Shown: positions 50,593 through 59,993 of the stretch, piece after piece
Numbering within the stretch: the first letter of the stretch is position 1
How the letters are laid out: each line of letters starts with the position of its first letter
Assembly (NCBI RefSeq): GCF_016862095.1
Contig: NZ_BOMH01000020.1
Coordinates: 62,001 to 126,000, forward strand
Source of the DNA: Actinoplanes cyaneus
GTDB taxonomy: Bacteria > Actinomycetota > Actinomycetes > Mycobacteriales > Micromonosporaceae
DNA: 64,000 nt
Reading direction: 5' to 3'
Notes under the pieces: model-generated
The model's input: only the letters and a program-made list of their open reading frames with translations
Databases searched by the model: none
Told to the model about the DNA's origin: nothing
Program-made: the position numbers and the translations under genes

Positions 50593-52049
50593 ACGACTTC
50601 GACGTGGTGATCATCGGTGCCGGGCTGTCCGGGATCGGGGCGGCCTGGCGGCTGCAGAAGCAGCGGCCCGCCGACACCTACGCGATCCTGGAGGCCCGGG
50701 ACGCGATCGGCGGGACGTGGGACCTCTTCCGCTATCCCGGGGTGCGATCCGATTCGGACATGTTCACGTTGAGCTATCCGTGGCGGCCGTGGCGGGAGCC
50801 GGAGTCGCTCGCCTCCGGGGACAAGATCCGGCGGTACATCGAGGACACGGCGGACGAGGCGGGGATAACGGGACACATCCGGTTCGGGGCGCGGGTGGTG
50901 AGCGCCGACTGGTCCGCCGCGGACGCGCGCTGGTCGCTGAGAACGGAGAGCGGCGAGGTCTACACCGCGCGATTCCTGTACGCCTGTGCCGGCTACTACA
51001 GCTACGACGAGGGCTACCTGCCCGACTTCCCCGGGGTCGCGTCGTACGGCGGGAGGCTCGTCCATCCGCAGTTCTGGCCGGAGGACCTCGACTACCGGGA
51101 CAAGCGCGTCGTCATCATCGGCAGCGGCGCCACCGCGGTCACCCTGGTCCCCGCGATGGCCGCCGACGCGAAGCACGTCACTATGCTGCAGCGCTCCCCC
51201 ACGTACGTGCTGCCGCTGCCGAACCGGGACGGCATCGCGAACCTGGCCCGCCGCGTCCTCCCGCCGAAGGCCGCGAACCGGGTCGCCCGTAGCAAGAACG
51301 TCCTGGCCACCCAGCTCTTCTACCAGCTCGCGCGCAAGCGCCCGAAGCAGGTCCGCCGCATCCTGCAGGGCCTGGCCGGCCGCTTCCTGAAGAACCCGGG
51401 GTACGTCGACGAGCACTTCAAGCCGCGCTACGACCCCTGGGACCAGCGGCTCTGCGTGATCCCGAACGGCGACCTGTTCCACAGCATCACGTCCGGCCGC
51501 GCGTCGGTCGTCACCGACCACATCGACACGTTCGTCCCGGAGGGCATCCGGCTGAGGTCCGGCAAGGTGCTGGAGGCGGACCTCGTGGTCTCCGCGACCG
51601 GCCTGTCGCTGCAGGCGGTCGGCGGCATCCGGGTCAGCCTCGACGGCACCCCGATCGAGATCGGTCAGCAGGCGGCGTACCGGGGCATGATGCTCTCCGG
51701 CGTGCCGAACTTCGCGTACTGCATCGGCTACGTCAACGCGTCCTGGACGCTGCGCGCCGACCTGTCCCACCGCTACGTCCTCAAGCTGCTCGACCACCTG
51801 GACCGCAACGATCTCGCCGTCGCCACCCCGGTCCCGCTGACCGGTTCCGGTCGTCCCCTGCTCGACCTCTCCTCCGGGTACGTCCAGCGCGCGCTGGAGA
51901 AGTTCCCCCGGCAGGGCGACCGCGACCCGTGGCTGGTCCGGCAGAACTACCTGCGCGACGTGCTCACCACGCCCCGCGCCGACGTGACCCAGGACATGAC
52001 GTTCACCCCGCGTACCGCTCCCGTCCCCAACCCTGAGGTGGTCCGATGA
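50589..52049 (+). CDS. Flavin-containing / Baeyer-Villiger monooxygenase
   Basis: A 486-residue FAD and NADPH enzyme. FAD site GAGLSG (about 11-16), FRYPGVRSDSDM, a BVMO-like FPGVASYGGRLVHPQFWP stretch (FxG...HxxxWP, about 149-166), and the NADPH Rossmann motif GSGATAV (about 178). Relatives such as EthA/MymA oxidise ketones or lipophilic xenobiotics. The order monooxygenase-SDR-hydrolase recalls the mycobacterial mymA operon. A typical sequence would be oxygenation of a lipid ketone to an ester, then hydrolysis, but the substrate is not known. Confidence 0.9.
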   Translation: MNDFDVVIIGAGLSGIGAAWRLQKQRPADTYAILEARDAIGGTWDLFRYPGVRSDSDMFTLSYPWRPWREPESLASGDKIRRYIEDTADEAGITGHIRFGARVVSADWSAADARWSLRTESGEVYTARFLYACAGYYSYDEGYLPDFPGVASYGGRLVHPQFWPEDLDYRDKRVVIIGSGATAVTLVPAMAADAKHVTMLQRSPTYVLPLPNRDGIANLARRVLPPKAANRVARSKNVLATQLFYQLARKRPKQVRRILQGLAGRFLKNPGYVDEHFKPRYDPWDQRLCVIPNGDLFHSITSGRASVVTDHIDTFVPEGIRLRSGKVLEADLVVSATGLSLQAVGGIRVSLDGTPIEIGQQAAYRGMMLSGVPNFAYCIGYVNASWTLRADLSHRYVLKLLDHLDRNDLAVATPVPLTGSGRPLLDLSSGYVQRALEKFPRQGDRDPWLVRQNYLRDVLTTPRADVTQDMTFTPRTAPVPNPEVVR

Positions 52050-52912
52050 CCCGTCTCGATCCCTACCGGTTCGCCGGTCGCACGGCAGTGCTCACCGGCG
52101 CCGCCAGCGGCATCGGCGAGCAACTCGCCTACGGCCTGGCGCACCGCGGCAGCAATCTCGTCCTGGTCGACGTCGACGGCTCCCGGCTGGAGCCGGTCGC
52201 CACGCGGATCCGCAATGTGCACCCCGGCCGGTCGGTGGAGACGATCGTGGCGGACCTGTCCGACCGCGCGGCCGTCGACCAGGTGGCGAGCCGCGTCCCG
52301 GCCTCCCTCGGTCTGCTGATCAACAACGCCGGCGTGGCCCTGGGCGGACGTTTCGACCAGGTCGGCGTGGACCAGTTCGAGCACGTCATGAACGTGAACT
52401 TCCGCGCCCCGATGCTGCTCACGCACGCGCTGCTGCCGGCGTTGAGGGCGAGCCCGGGCAGCCACCTGGTCAACGTCTCCAGCCTGTTCGGGCTGATCGC
52501 GCCGCCGGGGCAGAGCGCGTACTGCGCGAGCAAGTTCGCGCTGCGCGGCCTCAGCGAGTCGCTGCGCGGCGAACTGATCGAGAACGGGATCGGCGTCACC
52601 ACCGTGCACCCCGGTGGCATCCGCACCCGCATCGCGGAGAGCGCGCTGATCGGCGACGGCGTGCCGGAATCGGACATCGCGCCGACCCGCAAGCTCTTCG
52701 CCGCGCTGCTCAGCTTCCCCGCGGACAAGGCCGCCGAGCAGATCCTGCGCGCCGTCCGGAGCCGCAAGGCACGGCTGCTGATCGCCGCCAACGCCAAGGG
52801 CCCCGACCTGTTGCAACGCCTGCTCCCCGCCGGCTCCGCCGAGATCATCAGGAGGCTGACCTCCGTCTCGGTCAAGGCCGCCACCCGGCCCCGGGTCGGT
52901 GCGGGCCGATGA
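52046..52912 (+). CDS. Short-chain dehydrogenase/reductase
   Basis: A 288-residue classical SDR. Cofactor motif TGAASGIG (about 13-20), NNAG (about 94-97), catalytic Ser in NVSSLFG (about 142) and YCASK (about 155-159). An extended C-terminus of about 60 residues suggests membrane association, like other lipid-active SDRs. It probably oxidises an alcohol or reduces a ketone in the same pathway as the monooxygenase. The ATG overlaps the monooxygenase stop by 4 bp. Confidence 0.92.
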   Translation: MTRLDPYRFAGRTAVLTGAASGIGEQLAYGLAHRGSNLVLVDVDGSRLEPVATRIRNVHPGRSVETIVADLSDRAAVDQVASRVPASLGLLINNAGVALGGRFDQVGVDQFEHVMNVNFRAPMLLTHALLPALRASPGSHLVNVSSLFGLIAPPGQSAYCASKFALRGLSESLRGELIENGIGVTTVHPGGIRTRIAESALIGDGVPESDIAPTRKLFAALLSFPADKAAEQILRAVRSRKARLLIAANAKGPDLLQRLLPAGSAEIIRRLTSVSVKAATRPRVGAGR

Positions 52913-53748
52913 ACTACCTGGACGTACGGGGATCGCGCATCCGCATCCACGAGACCGGTGACCCGGAGGCGCCGCCGGTGGTGCTCCTGCACGGGATCGG
53001 GCGCAGCCTGGAGGACTGGTCGCTGCAGCACTCGCGGTTCGACGACGCGTACCGGGTGATCAGCATCGACATGCCCGGGTTCGGGCTCTCCCAGCGGATG
53101 CCGGAGCCGGCCACGCTGTCCACGTTCGCCGACGGCGTCCGGGCGACGCTGGACACGCTCGGCGAGACCCGGCCGGTGCACCTGATGGGCAACTCGCTGG
53201 GCGGCGCGGTGTCGATGACCCTGCTCGCCGCCGACCCGTCACGGGTCACGACGCTGACGCTGGTGAACAGCGCCGGGTTCGGCAAGGAGGTGACCTGGGC
53301 GCTGCGGATCCTGTCGATCCCCGGGCTCGGCCGGCAGTTGCTGCGGCGCATCGACACGCGGACCGCGCCCCGCGTGGAGCGGACGCTCTTCCGGGATCGG
53401 GCGCTGGTCACGCCGGAGCGGGTCGAGATGGCGATCAGGATCGCGCGGCAGCCGGACTTCGCGCCGGTCTACCTGGAGATCGCCAAGGAGCTCGGCGGGT
53501 TCCGCGGGGTGGCGGCCGCGTGGCGGACCTCGCTGCTGGCGTCGCTGGCCGGGTCGAGTCAGCCCACGATGATCGTCTGGGGTGAGCGGGACATGATCCT
53601 TCCCAGTCATCACCTGGCGGCGGCGCGGGCCGCGTTCCCGCATGCGAAATGGCACATGTTCCCGGACACCGGACACATGCCGCAGATCGAGCGACCGGAC
53701 GAGTTCGCGGGGCTGGTACGGCCGATGCTGGCTTCCGTACGGGCGTGA
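52909..53748 (+). CDS. Alpha/beta hydrolase
   Basis: A 279-residue hydrolase with the oxyanion motif HGIGRS (about 26-31), nucleophile elbow GNSLGG (Ser at about 95), acidic residue in WGERDMI (about 228) and the catalytic His in DTGHMPQIE (about 254). Probably an esterase or lactonase acting on the product of the monooxygenase encoded upstream. Start ATG overlaps the SDR stop by 4 bp. Last gene of the five-gene operon, followed by a terminator hairpin. Confidence 0.92.
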   Translation: MNYLDVRGSRIRIHETGDPEAPPVVLLHGIGRSLEDWSLQHSRFDDAYRVISIDMPGFGLSQRMPEPATLSTFADGVRATLDTLGETRPVHLMGNSLGGAVSMTLLAADPSRVTTLTLVNSAGFGKEVTWALRILSIPGLGRQLLRRIDTRTAPRVERTLFRDRALVTPERVEMAIRIARQPDFAPVYLEIAKELGGFRGVAAAWRTSLLASLAGSSQPTMIVWGERDMILPSHHLAAARAAFPHAKWHMFPDTGHMPQIERPDEFAGLVRPMLASVRA

Positions 53749-53751
53749 GCC

Positions 53752-53787
53752 GAGGCCGGGCGGCGTGAGGGGGCGCCGCCCGGCCTC
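53752..53787 (+). terminator. Terminator of the tetR-hydrolase operon
   Basis: A perfect 14-bp stem (GAGGCCGGGCGGCG at 53752-53765 with 53774-53787) and an 8-base loop immediately after the hydrolase stop. Confidence 0.75.
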
Positions 53788-53970
53788 CTGTTCCGTGCCC
53801 CGGCCCGGTGCCGTGCGCCATCCGCGGCCAGGTGACCGATTTCTCGGACATGCGGCTTCTTCTCATAGTCGGGATGTCGACATGGGACGGCCGATAATGC
53901 CTGGTCAGAGGCGTCATGACCGCGAATGTCCCCCGTTCGAGGAGTTGCGGAACCAGAAGTCCGATGTTTG

Positions 53971-54447
53971 ATGGAACCCATGCGGAGAGCGACATTGATG
54001 ATCGCCACGCTGATCGGGGGATCCCTGGCGGGCTGCGGTCCGGAGCCGGTGGCGGCACCGGTTCCCACCGCCTCACCGCCCACGTTCACCGCCCCGATCA
54101 GCGCGGCCCAGCCCCTCGGCGTCGGCCAGGACGTTCGTACGCCGGAGCTGGCCGCCCGGGTCACGGTCGCCGGGACACTGTCGACCGCCGACCGTTACGC
54201 AGTGCGGGTGACCGTCCAGGTGCTGCGCGGCACCTACGAGTTCGGGCCGGCGATGGCCCGGCTGCACCACGCCACCGGCCCCGACACGACGCCGGCCGCC
54301 GGCAGGGCGGTGCCGCCGGTCGCGTTCACGCTGCACGCCGGGGTGACGCAGCGGTGGGAGATCACGTTCGACGGCGCGGCGGGACACGGCGCCCAGATCC
54401 GGATCGCCGGTCCGGCCGGAGACGTCCTCGCCTGGACCGTCCGCTGA
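53971..54447 (+). CDS. Putative lipoprotein of unknown function
   Basis: A 158-residue protein with a lipoprotein signal (MRRATLMIATLIGGSLAGC, lipobox LAGC with Cys about 28), a Pro/Ala/Thr tether, then a beta-rich domain of about 115 residues (RVTVAGTLSTADRYAVRVTVQVLRG and VTQRWEITFDGA). It resembles an Ig-like or DUF4352-type extracellular domain in outline but no family is certain. Start is ATG 53971 or 53980; both keep the signal peptide. Monocistronic. Confidence 0.7.
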   Translation: MEPMRRATLMIATLIGGSLAGCGPEPVAAPVPTASPPTFTAPISAAQPLGVGQDVRTPELAARVTVAGTLSTADRYAVRVTVQVLRGTYEFGPAMARLHHATGPDTTPAAGRAVPPVAFTLHAGVTQRWEITFDGAAGHGAQIRIAGPAGDVLAWTVR

Positions 54448-54536
54448 GCCGTGCTTCCCGCTGCCTCGCCAGGGACTGTTCCGGGTCGGACGGGACTGCT
54501 CGGTGTGCTGTCGCGCCCTCGCCTAGGCTGCGGATC

Positions 54537-55175
54537 ATGACCAATCCCGCGCCGCAGGACCTCCGCCTGCTGGAGGCGTTGCACTCCACCCCGGCCCGCC
54601 GCTACCTTTCGACCGAGCCGATCGCCGACGACGTCATCCGCGACATCCTGGACGCCGCGATCCGTGGCCCGTCCGGCGGCAACAGCCAGCCCTGGGTCTG
54701 GATCGTGGTCCGCGACCCGGAGCTGAAGAAACCGATCGCCGACTGGTATCGCGAAGGCTGGGAGCGGCACTACGGTTCCCGGCGCGACGAGATCCTCAAC
54801 GCCGGCGACGACGGCCCGATGAGCAAGCGCAGCTTCCTCGCCGCCGACCACCTCGCCGCCCACCTCGAAGAGGCACCGGTCTGGATCATCCCGGCGATCC
54901 TCGGCGCGGCGAAATCCAGCAACCCCCGCCTCGGCTCCTCCATCTACGGCGCCGTGCAGCAACTGATCCTGGCCGCCCGCGCCCACGGCCTCGGCGCGAC
55001 GCTGACGACGCTGCACATCGGGCACGAGGAAGACGTACGCAACCTCCTGGGTCTTCCGGAGAACGCGCTGACCATGGCACTGATCCCGCTCGGCTACCCG
55101 AGCAAGGGCCGGTGGGCGCAGCCGAAACGCCGGCCGCTGGAGGAGGTCGTCTTCTACGACCGTTACCAGGCGTAG
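54537..55175 (+). CDS. Nitroreductase-family FMN oxidoreductase
   Basis: A 212-residue nitroreductase. The FMN-binding arginine motif is STPARRYLSTEPI (about 15-27), followed by RGPSGGNSQPWVWIVV (about 43-58) and the C-terminal LIPLGYPSKGRWAQPKRRPLEEVV. These enzymes use NAD(P)H and FMN to reduce nitroaromatics, quinones or F420-like substrates; this variant lies near the deazaflavin/BluB branch border, so the substrate is open. A TAGGCT hexamer (54523-54528) just before the ATG may be the -10 of a nearly leaderless transcript. Confidence 0.87.
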   Translation: MTNPAPQDLRLLEALHSTPARRYLSTEPIADDVIRDILDAAIRGPSGGNSQPWVWIVVRDPELKKPIADWYREGWERHYGSRRDEILNAGDDGPMSKRSFLAADHLAAHLEEAPVWIIPAILGAAKSSNPRLGSSIYGAVQQLILAARAHGLGATLTTLHIGHEEDVRNLLGLPENALTMALIPLGYPSKGRWAQPKRRPLEEVVFYDRYQA

Positions 55176-55620
55176 CTCGCGTCCGTCCGGCTGGTCACTC
55201 GCGGTCCGCTGTGCTCACCGGGCGGCCCCGCTGATGGGCACGGCCGCTGCCGCCACACGCGGTCCGCTGTTGGTTGCGGTGCTCGCCAGGCGGCCCCCGC
55301 TTCGGTCGCGGTTTCTGCCGCCGCGCGCGGCCGTTCCGGGTTCGGGTTGCTCCGGAGGTACGTCGTGATCACCGCCCAGCCGCGGCGCGAGCCCCCGGCT
55401 GGCACTCACGGTTGCTTCGGGCCGCTTTCCCAATCGTGAGCACCAGCCGCGGCGGCTCGGCTGGCACTCACGGTTGTATCGGGCCGCTTTCCCAACCCTG
55501 AGCACCAGCCGCTGCGGCTCGGCCGGCGCTCACGGTTGTATCGGCGGGCTAATACAACCCTGAGTGCCAGCCCGGCACCCGACCGCGGGCAACCGGGCCG
55601 TCCGTGCTGGGGGATCGGGT
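55176..55620. other. Intergenic region with three tandem hairpins
   Basis: 445 bp between convergent genes. The left part has a degenerate direct repeat (CGCGGTCCGCTGT at about 55201 and 55258, each followed by a GGCGGCCCC stretch). The right part is the 62-bp-period hairpin array 55396-55572. No gene. Confidence 0.7.
55396..55572. repeat. Long-hairpin repeat family, tandem copies F1-F3
   Basis: Three hairpins at 55396-55449, 55458-55511 and 55521-55572, with starts spaced 62-63 bp. Each begins with a CTGGCACTCACGGTTG-like arm and ends with a TGAGNNCCAGCC arm. F3 has the best inner pairing (GGTTGTAT with ATACAACC). F1 and F2 share the inner CGGGCCGCTTTCCCAA. Confidence 0.88.
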
Positions 55621-56901
55621 TCAGGCGGGTGGACGGCCTGAGTACTGGCCGGTGGGGCGGAAGCGGGCCGGGCGGTTCGCATACTCCTCGAGGGCGTGCG
55701 CCAGCCAGCCCGCGGTGCGCGCCACGGCGAAGACCGCCTCACCGGCATCCGCGGGCATCCCGTACCGCAGTGCGAAGGCCGCCAGCGTCAGGTCGATGTT
55801 GGGCATGATTCCGGATCTGCTGCGTACGGCGTCGGCCAGCCCACACGCGGCCTCGTGCACCGGATGATCACCCAGGAGCGCGAAGAGCGCCGCGGCCCGG
55901 GGATCGCCCGACGGGTAGAGCGGGTGGCCGAACCCGGGAATCCCGCCGCTGACCCGCAGATGCTCGGAGACGACCTGCACCGGGTCCTCCCCCGCGAGCG
56001 CTCGCACGAGCAGCGGGTACACGTGTTCGCTCGCCGCACCGTGCAGCGGCCCGTCGAGCGCCGCGAGTCCCGCGCCGACCACCGCGTACGGATGGGCCCG
56101 GGTCGACGCCGCGACCCGCGCGGCCAGCGTCGACGCGGCGATGTCGTGGTCCGCGAGCAGGATCAGCGCGGCCTCCATCGTCCGCCGACCACTTTCGGAC
56201 ATCACCTGCGCGGTCAGCCGGGGCCACAGCACCTCAGCAATCGGTGCGGAGCCGAGGGCAACCAGCGCAGGGCCGGAGCGGGAGCCGGGATCGGGGTCGG
56301 GCCCCAGGTCGGAGCCGGGGCTGGGGTCGGAGGCGACCGGCGCCGGACCGGTCGAGGGTGAGGCGGCCGGGGACGGGGCACGGAGTGGGAGCGCCGCGAC
56401 CATCGTCGCGGTCAGGGCGCGACCGGTGGCCTGGACCGCGGCCGGCGTGGTGTCGAAGCGGAGCGGGTCCGCCGCCGCGATCGCCGCGACCGTGACCCGC
56501 AGCCGGTCGGCGAGCCGCGCCGAGCTCGGGAGCAGTGCTCCGACCCGGGACGCCAGGGTCACGAACTCCGGGTTCGCCGGGAACGGCGCATGATCGAGTT
56601 CGCCGGTCCAGAGGAGGTTCGCGACCGCCTCGTACGTCGAGTCCCGCGCCAGCTCTGTCGCGTCGTGCCCGCGGTAGAACAGCCCGCCGTCGCGGATCAG
56701 CGTGACGCCGGTCTGGATGTTCGGGGTGGCGCGTTTGCGGCCGGCGATCAGCGCGTCGACGTCGGCCTTGGCGAACAGGCTCCCCTTGCCTGCGGCGTTA
56801 CGCCGGCTGGGCAGCAGGCCGCGGCTGACGTAGGCGTAGACGGTCGCCGGTTTGACGCCGAGCCGCTCGGCGACCTGGTCGGTGGTGAGGAACTGCCGCA
56901 T
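55621..56901 (-). CDS. Citrate synthase-like protein with N-terminal DNA-binding domain
   Basis: A 426-residue fusion. Residues 1-55 are an excisionase/MerR-like helix-turn-helix ([24 protein letters not shown]). Residues about 60-426 are a citrate synthase, interrupted at about 174-212 by a Pro/Ser/Asp-rich low-complexity insert. The catalytic triad is present: His287 (GPLHG), His326 (GFGHP), Asp370 (PNIDLTLAA). It may make citrate or methylcitrate and also bind DNA, acting as a metabolite-sensing autoregulator; both are inference. It is divergent from citA, with inverted repeats (56916-56934) between. Confidence 0.87.
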   Translation of the reverse strand: MRQFLTTDQVAERLGVKPATVYAYVSRGLLPSRRNAAGKGSLFAKADVDALIAGRKRATPNIQTGVTLIRDGGLFYRGHDATELARDSTYEAVANLLWTGELDHAPFPANPEFVTLASRVGALLPSSARLADRLRVTVAAIAAADPLRFDTTPAAVQATGRALTATMVAALPLRAPSPAASPSTGPAPVASDPSPGSDLGPDPDPGSRSGPALVALGSAPIAEVLWPRLTAQVMSESGRRTMEAALILLADHDIAASTLAARVAASTRAHPYAVVGAGLAALDGPLHGAASEHVYPLLVRALAGEDPVQVVSEHLRVSGGIPGFGHPLYPSGDPRAAALFALLGDHPVHEAACGLADAVRSRSGIMPNIDLTLAAFALRYGMPADAGEAVFAVARTAGWLAHALEEYANRPARFRPTGQYSGRPPA

Positions 56902-56915
56902 GTGCGCATTTTCTC

Positions 56916-56934
56916 ATGTTGACTGGATCAACAT
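56916..56934. promoter_or_regulatory. Inverted repeat between the two citrate synthase genes
   Basis: ATGTTGACTGGATCAACAT has 7-bp arms and a 5-bp spacer. More TTGAC/GTCAA half-sites follow at 56934-56952 and 56971-56983. The repeated half-site in the 68-bp gap suggests control of both genes, possibly by the DNA-binding citrate synthase itself. Confidence 0.7.
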
Positions 56935-56969
56935 TGACTGGCTGTCCGTCAAGTCGAATCGTGAAGGGC

Positions 56970-58076
56970 ATGTTGACTGTCAAGCCAGGACTTGCCGGTG
57001 TCGTCGCGTTCGACACCGAGATCGCCGAACCCGACCGGGACGGCGGCTCGCTCCGCTATCGCGGGGTCGACATCCGCTCCCTCGCCGGCCACGTGTCGTT
57101 CGCGGACGTCTGGGGCCTGCTCGCCGACGGTGACTTCGACCGTCCGCTGCCGGCTGCCGAGCCGTCCGCGATCCCGGTGAGCTCCGGGGACGTCCGCGCC
57201 GACGCGCAGGCCGCGGTGTCGATGCTCGCCCCGCGGTGGGGTCTGCGGCAGCTCATCGACATCGACGACGCCCAGGCACGGGACGACGTCGCCCGTACGT
57301 CGGCGATGGTCCTCTCCTACGTCGCGCAGGCCGCCCGCGGCGCGCAGTCCGCCGTCCCGCAGAGTCTGGTCGACGCGGGACGCAACGCCACCGAACAGTT
57401 CATGATCCGCTGGCAGGGCGAGCCGGATCCGCGGCACGTGGCGGCGCTCGACCGGTACTGGGTGTGTGCCGCCGAGCACGGCATGAACGCGTCCACGTTC
57501 ACCGCCCGGGTCGTCGCGAGCACCGGCGCGGACGTGCCGGCCTGCGTCTCGGCGGCGATCGCGGCACTGTCCGGCCCGCTGCACGGCGGCGCGCCGGCCC
57601 GCGTGCTCGGCATGATCGAGGCGGTCGAGCGGTCGGGCGACGCCCGGCAGTACGTGCGCGGCGTCCTCGACAGTGGGCAGCGGCTGATGGGTTTCGGTCA
57701 TGCGGTCTACCGGGCGGAGGACCCGCGTGCCCGGATCCTGCGGGAGGCCGCGTTTGAGCTGGGCGCGCCGCGCTTCGAGGTGGCCCGGGAACTGGAGCTG
57801 GCGGCACTGGCCGAGCTGCGCGAACGCAAGCCGGACCGGGTCCTGGAGACGAACGTCGAGTTCTGGGCCGCGGTGGTGCTGGACTTCGCGGGCGTGCCGG
57901 CCGAGCTGTTCACCGCGCTGTTCACCTGTGCGCGGACGGCCGGCTGGAGCGCGCACCTCCTCGAGCAGAAGCGCCTCGGCAAGATCATCCGCCCGTCGGC
58001 GGACTACGTGGGCCCGCGCGGGCGCGAGGCCACGGAGATCACCGGCTGGTCCGACGCCCTCCGCCGCAACCGCTGA
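56970..58076 (+). CDS. citA: Citrate synthase (CitA type)
   Basis: A 368-residue type II-like citrate synthase. Visible: [13 protein letters not shown] near the N-terminus, GPLHGGAP and [14 protein letters not shown] with the two catalytic histidines, and [12 protein letters not shown], where the catalytic acid is Glu297 rather than the Asp of the classical NVDF motif, as in the actinobacterial CitA subgroup. It condenses acetyl-CoA (or propionyl-CoA) with oxaloacetate. Its divergent partner is a second citrate synthase with a DNA-binding domain. Start at ATG 56970 with AAGGG upstream. Confidence 0.9.
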   Translation: MLTVKPGLAGVVAFDTEIAEPDRDGGSLRYRGVDIRSLAGHVSFADVWGLLADGDFDRPLPAAEPSAIPVSSGDVRADAQAAVSMLAPRWGLRQLIDIDDAQARDDVARTSAMVLSYVAQAARGAQSAVPQSLVDAGRNATEQFMIRWQGEPDPRHVAALDRYWVCAAEHGMNASTFTARVVASTGADVPACVSAAIAALSGPLHGGAPARVLGMIEAVERSGDARQYVRGVLDSGQRLMGFGHAVYRAEDPRARILREAAFELGAPRFEVARELELAALAELRERKPDRVLETNVEFWAAVVLDFAGVPAELFTALFTCARTAGWSAHLLEQKRLGKIIRPSADYVGPRGREATEITGWSDALRRNR

Positions 58077-58137
58077 TCCTGGCGACGATCAATTCCGGAC
58101 GTACGGCGTCCGGCCGCGGCCGCTGCCGAAAGCCGGA

Positions 58138-59946
58138 TCACCTGGCGTCGGCCGTGGCGGGCTGACCCGCCCGGGCCAGCGTGGCGTAGCGGCCACCCGC
58201 CGCGATCAGGCTGTCGTGGTCCCCGGACTCCAGGACCCGGCCGTGGTCGAGGACCACGATCTGGTCGGCGTCGCGGACCGTGGAGAGCCGGTGGGCGATG
58301 GTGACCGTGGTGCGGCCGCGGGACAGCTCGTCGAACGCGCGCTGCACGGCCCGCTCGGTCTCGTTGTCCAGCGCGCTCGTGGCCTCGTCGAGCACGAGGA
58401 TGCGCGGGTCGCGGAGCAGTGTCCGGGCGATCGCGATCCGCTGCTTCTCCCCACCGGAGAAGCGGTGGCCACGCGAGCCGACCATCGTGTCGTACCCGTC
58501 GGGGAGCGCCGCGATCAGCGAGTGGATCTGCGCGGCCCGGCAGGCGGCCTCGATCTCCGCGTCCGTGGCGGACGGCTTCGCGTACCGCAGATTCTCTCTG
58601 ATCGTCGTGTGCAGCAGGTACGTCTCCTGACTCACCACGCCGACGATGTCCGCGAGGTCGGTCAGTGCCAGATCCCGCAGGTCGACCCCGTCGATCGTCA
58701 CGCGACCCGCGGTCGGGTCGTGCAGCCGCGCGATCAGGGCCGCGGTCGTGCTCTTGCCCGACCCGGTCTCACCGACCAGCGCGAGCGAGCTCCCCGCGGG
58801 CACGTCCAGATCGATGGCGGCGAGGGCGGGAGCATGCTCGTCGTACGCGAAGGAGACGTCCTCGAACCGCAGGTGACCATGCACCCGGTCCAGCCGCACG
58901 GGCGACGCGGGAGAGGAGATCTCGACCGGCAGGTCGAGGTATTCGAAGATGCGGGCGAACAGCGCCAGCGAGCTGGTCATCGTCACGCTCACGTCGAGCA
59001 GGCTCATCAGCGGCCGGAACAGGTTGCCCTGCAGCGCGGTGAACGCCACGAGCGTGCCGATGCTCATCGCGCCGGCCGCGAACGGCAGGCCGGCGGCCAG
59101 GTAGATCGTTGCCGGGATGACCGCGAAGATGATGTTCATGGCGGCCATCCGCCAGCGGCCGGCCAGCTCCGAGCGCAGCTCCAGGTCGATCAGCCGGCCG
59201 GACGAGCCGGTGAAGCGCTCGATCTGCGCGGCGCCGGCGCCCATCGTCTTGGAGAGCTGGATGCCGTTGATCGACAGGCCCTCCTCGATGATCACGTTCA
59301 GCTCGGCGAGCTCGCGCTGACGGGCCGCGGTGATCTTCTGCCGCATCCGGGCCACGCGGCGGGTCAGCAGGATCGCCGGCGGCAGCACCAGCAGCGAGAT
59401 CAGGGTGAGCTGCCAGGTCAGCGCGACCATCGCGACGATCGTGGCGACCACCGTGGTGAGGTTGGCCGCGATGCTGGTGGCGGTCGAGGTGACCACCGAC
59501 TGCATGCCGCCGATGTCGTTGGTGATCCGGGACTGCACCTCGCCGGTACGCGTCCTGGTGAAGAAGCCGACCGACTGCCGCTGCAGGTGGCTGAAGACGT
59601 CGACGCGCAGCCGGTGCATGACCCGCTGGCCGACGGTCGTGGAGATCCACGTCTGCACCACGCCGAGCACGGACGTGATCGCGGCGACCACGATCATGCC
59701 GGCGACCAGCCACGACAGCAGTCGCAGGTCGCTGTGCGGCAGGGCGACGTCGATGATCTCACGGAGCAGGAACGGCGACGCCATGCCGAGCACGGACGCC
59801 ACCACGATGATCGCCACCACGAGCGCGAGCTGCTTGCGGTGACCGATGAACAACGCGCCGATGCGGCGCAGTGAGACGGATCGGGCTTGCGCCTTCTCCG
59901 CGGGGGTCACGGTTCGTCCCGCGCCCCGCCCTGGTTTGTCAGCCAA
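58138..59946 (-). CDS. ABC exporter, fused permease and ATPase
   Basis: A 602-residue half-transporter. The six-helix transmembrane domain spans about 30-330, with the coupling helix HRLRVDVFSHLQRQSVGFFTRTRTGE. The nucleotide-binding domain (about 365-590) has Walker A GETGSGKST, Q-loop VSQETYLL, signature FSGGEKQR, Walker B ILVLDEATSALD and switch His in AHRLS. All residues are intact, so a homodimer is expected. The substrate is likely a lipid or drug. It is divergent from a MarR gene, with a MarR-type palindrome between. Confidence 0.93.
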   Translation of the reverse strand: MADKPGRGAGRTVTPAEKAQARSVSLRRIGALFIGHRKQLALVVAIIVVASVLGMASPFLLREIIDVALPHSDLRLLSWLVAGMIVVAAITSVLGVVQTWISTTVGQRVMHRLRVDVFSHLQRQSVGFFTRTRTGEVQSRITNDIGGMQSVVTSTATSIAANLTTVVATIVAMVALTWQLTLISLLVLPPAILLTRRVARMRQKITAARQRELAELNVIIEEGLSINGIQLSKTMGAGAAQIERFTGSSGRLIDLELRSELAGRWRMAAMNIIFAVIPATIYLAAGLPFAAGAMSIGTLVAFTALQGNLFRPLMSLLDVSVTMTSSLALFARIFEYLDLPVEISSPASPVRLDRVHGHLRFEDVSFAYDEHAPALAAIDLDVPAGSSLALVGETGSGKSTTAALIARLHDPTAGRVTIDGVDLRDLALTDLADIVGVVSQETYLLHTTIRENLRYAKPSATDAEIEAACRAAQIHSLIAALPDGYDTMVGSRGHRFSGGEKQRIAIARTLLRDPRILVLDEATSALDNETERAVQRAFDELSRGRTTVTIAHRLSTVRDADQIVVLDHGRVLESGDHDSLIAAGGRYATLARAGQPATADAR

Positions 59947-59980
59947 GTGCAGACCTTTCCTCGGTACGCCGGTAACAAGC

Positions 59981-59993
59981 TGAGGTTACCTCA
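59981..59993. promoter_or_regulatory. MarR operator between the exporter and marR genes
   Basis: TGAGGTTACCTCA is a 13-bp palindrome followed closely by a further CTCA-N4-GAG-like dyad. It lies 35 bp upstream of the exporter start and 40 bp upstream of marR, and should control both. Confidence 0.75.

Noticed and set aside
55396..55572. Possible CRISPR array (three regular repeats)
   Set aside because: The period is regular, but the repeats are whole hairpins of about 54 bp with only 8-9 bp between them, no unique spacers, and no cas genes nearby.
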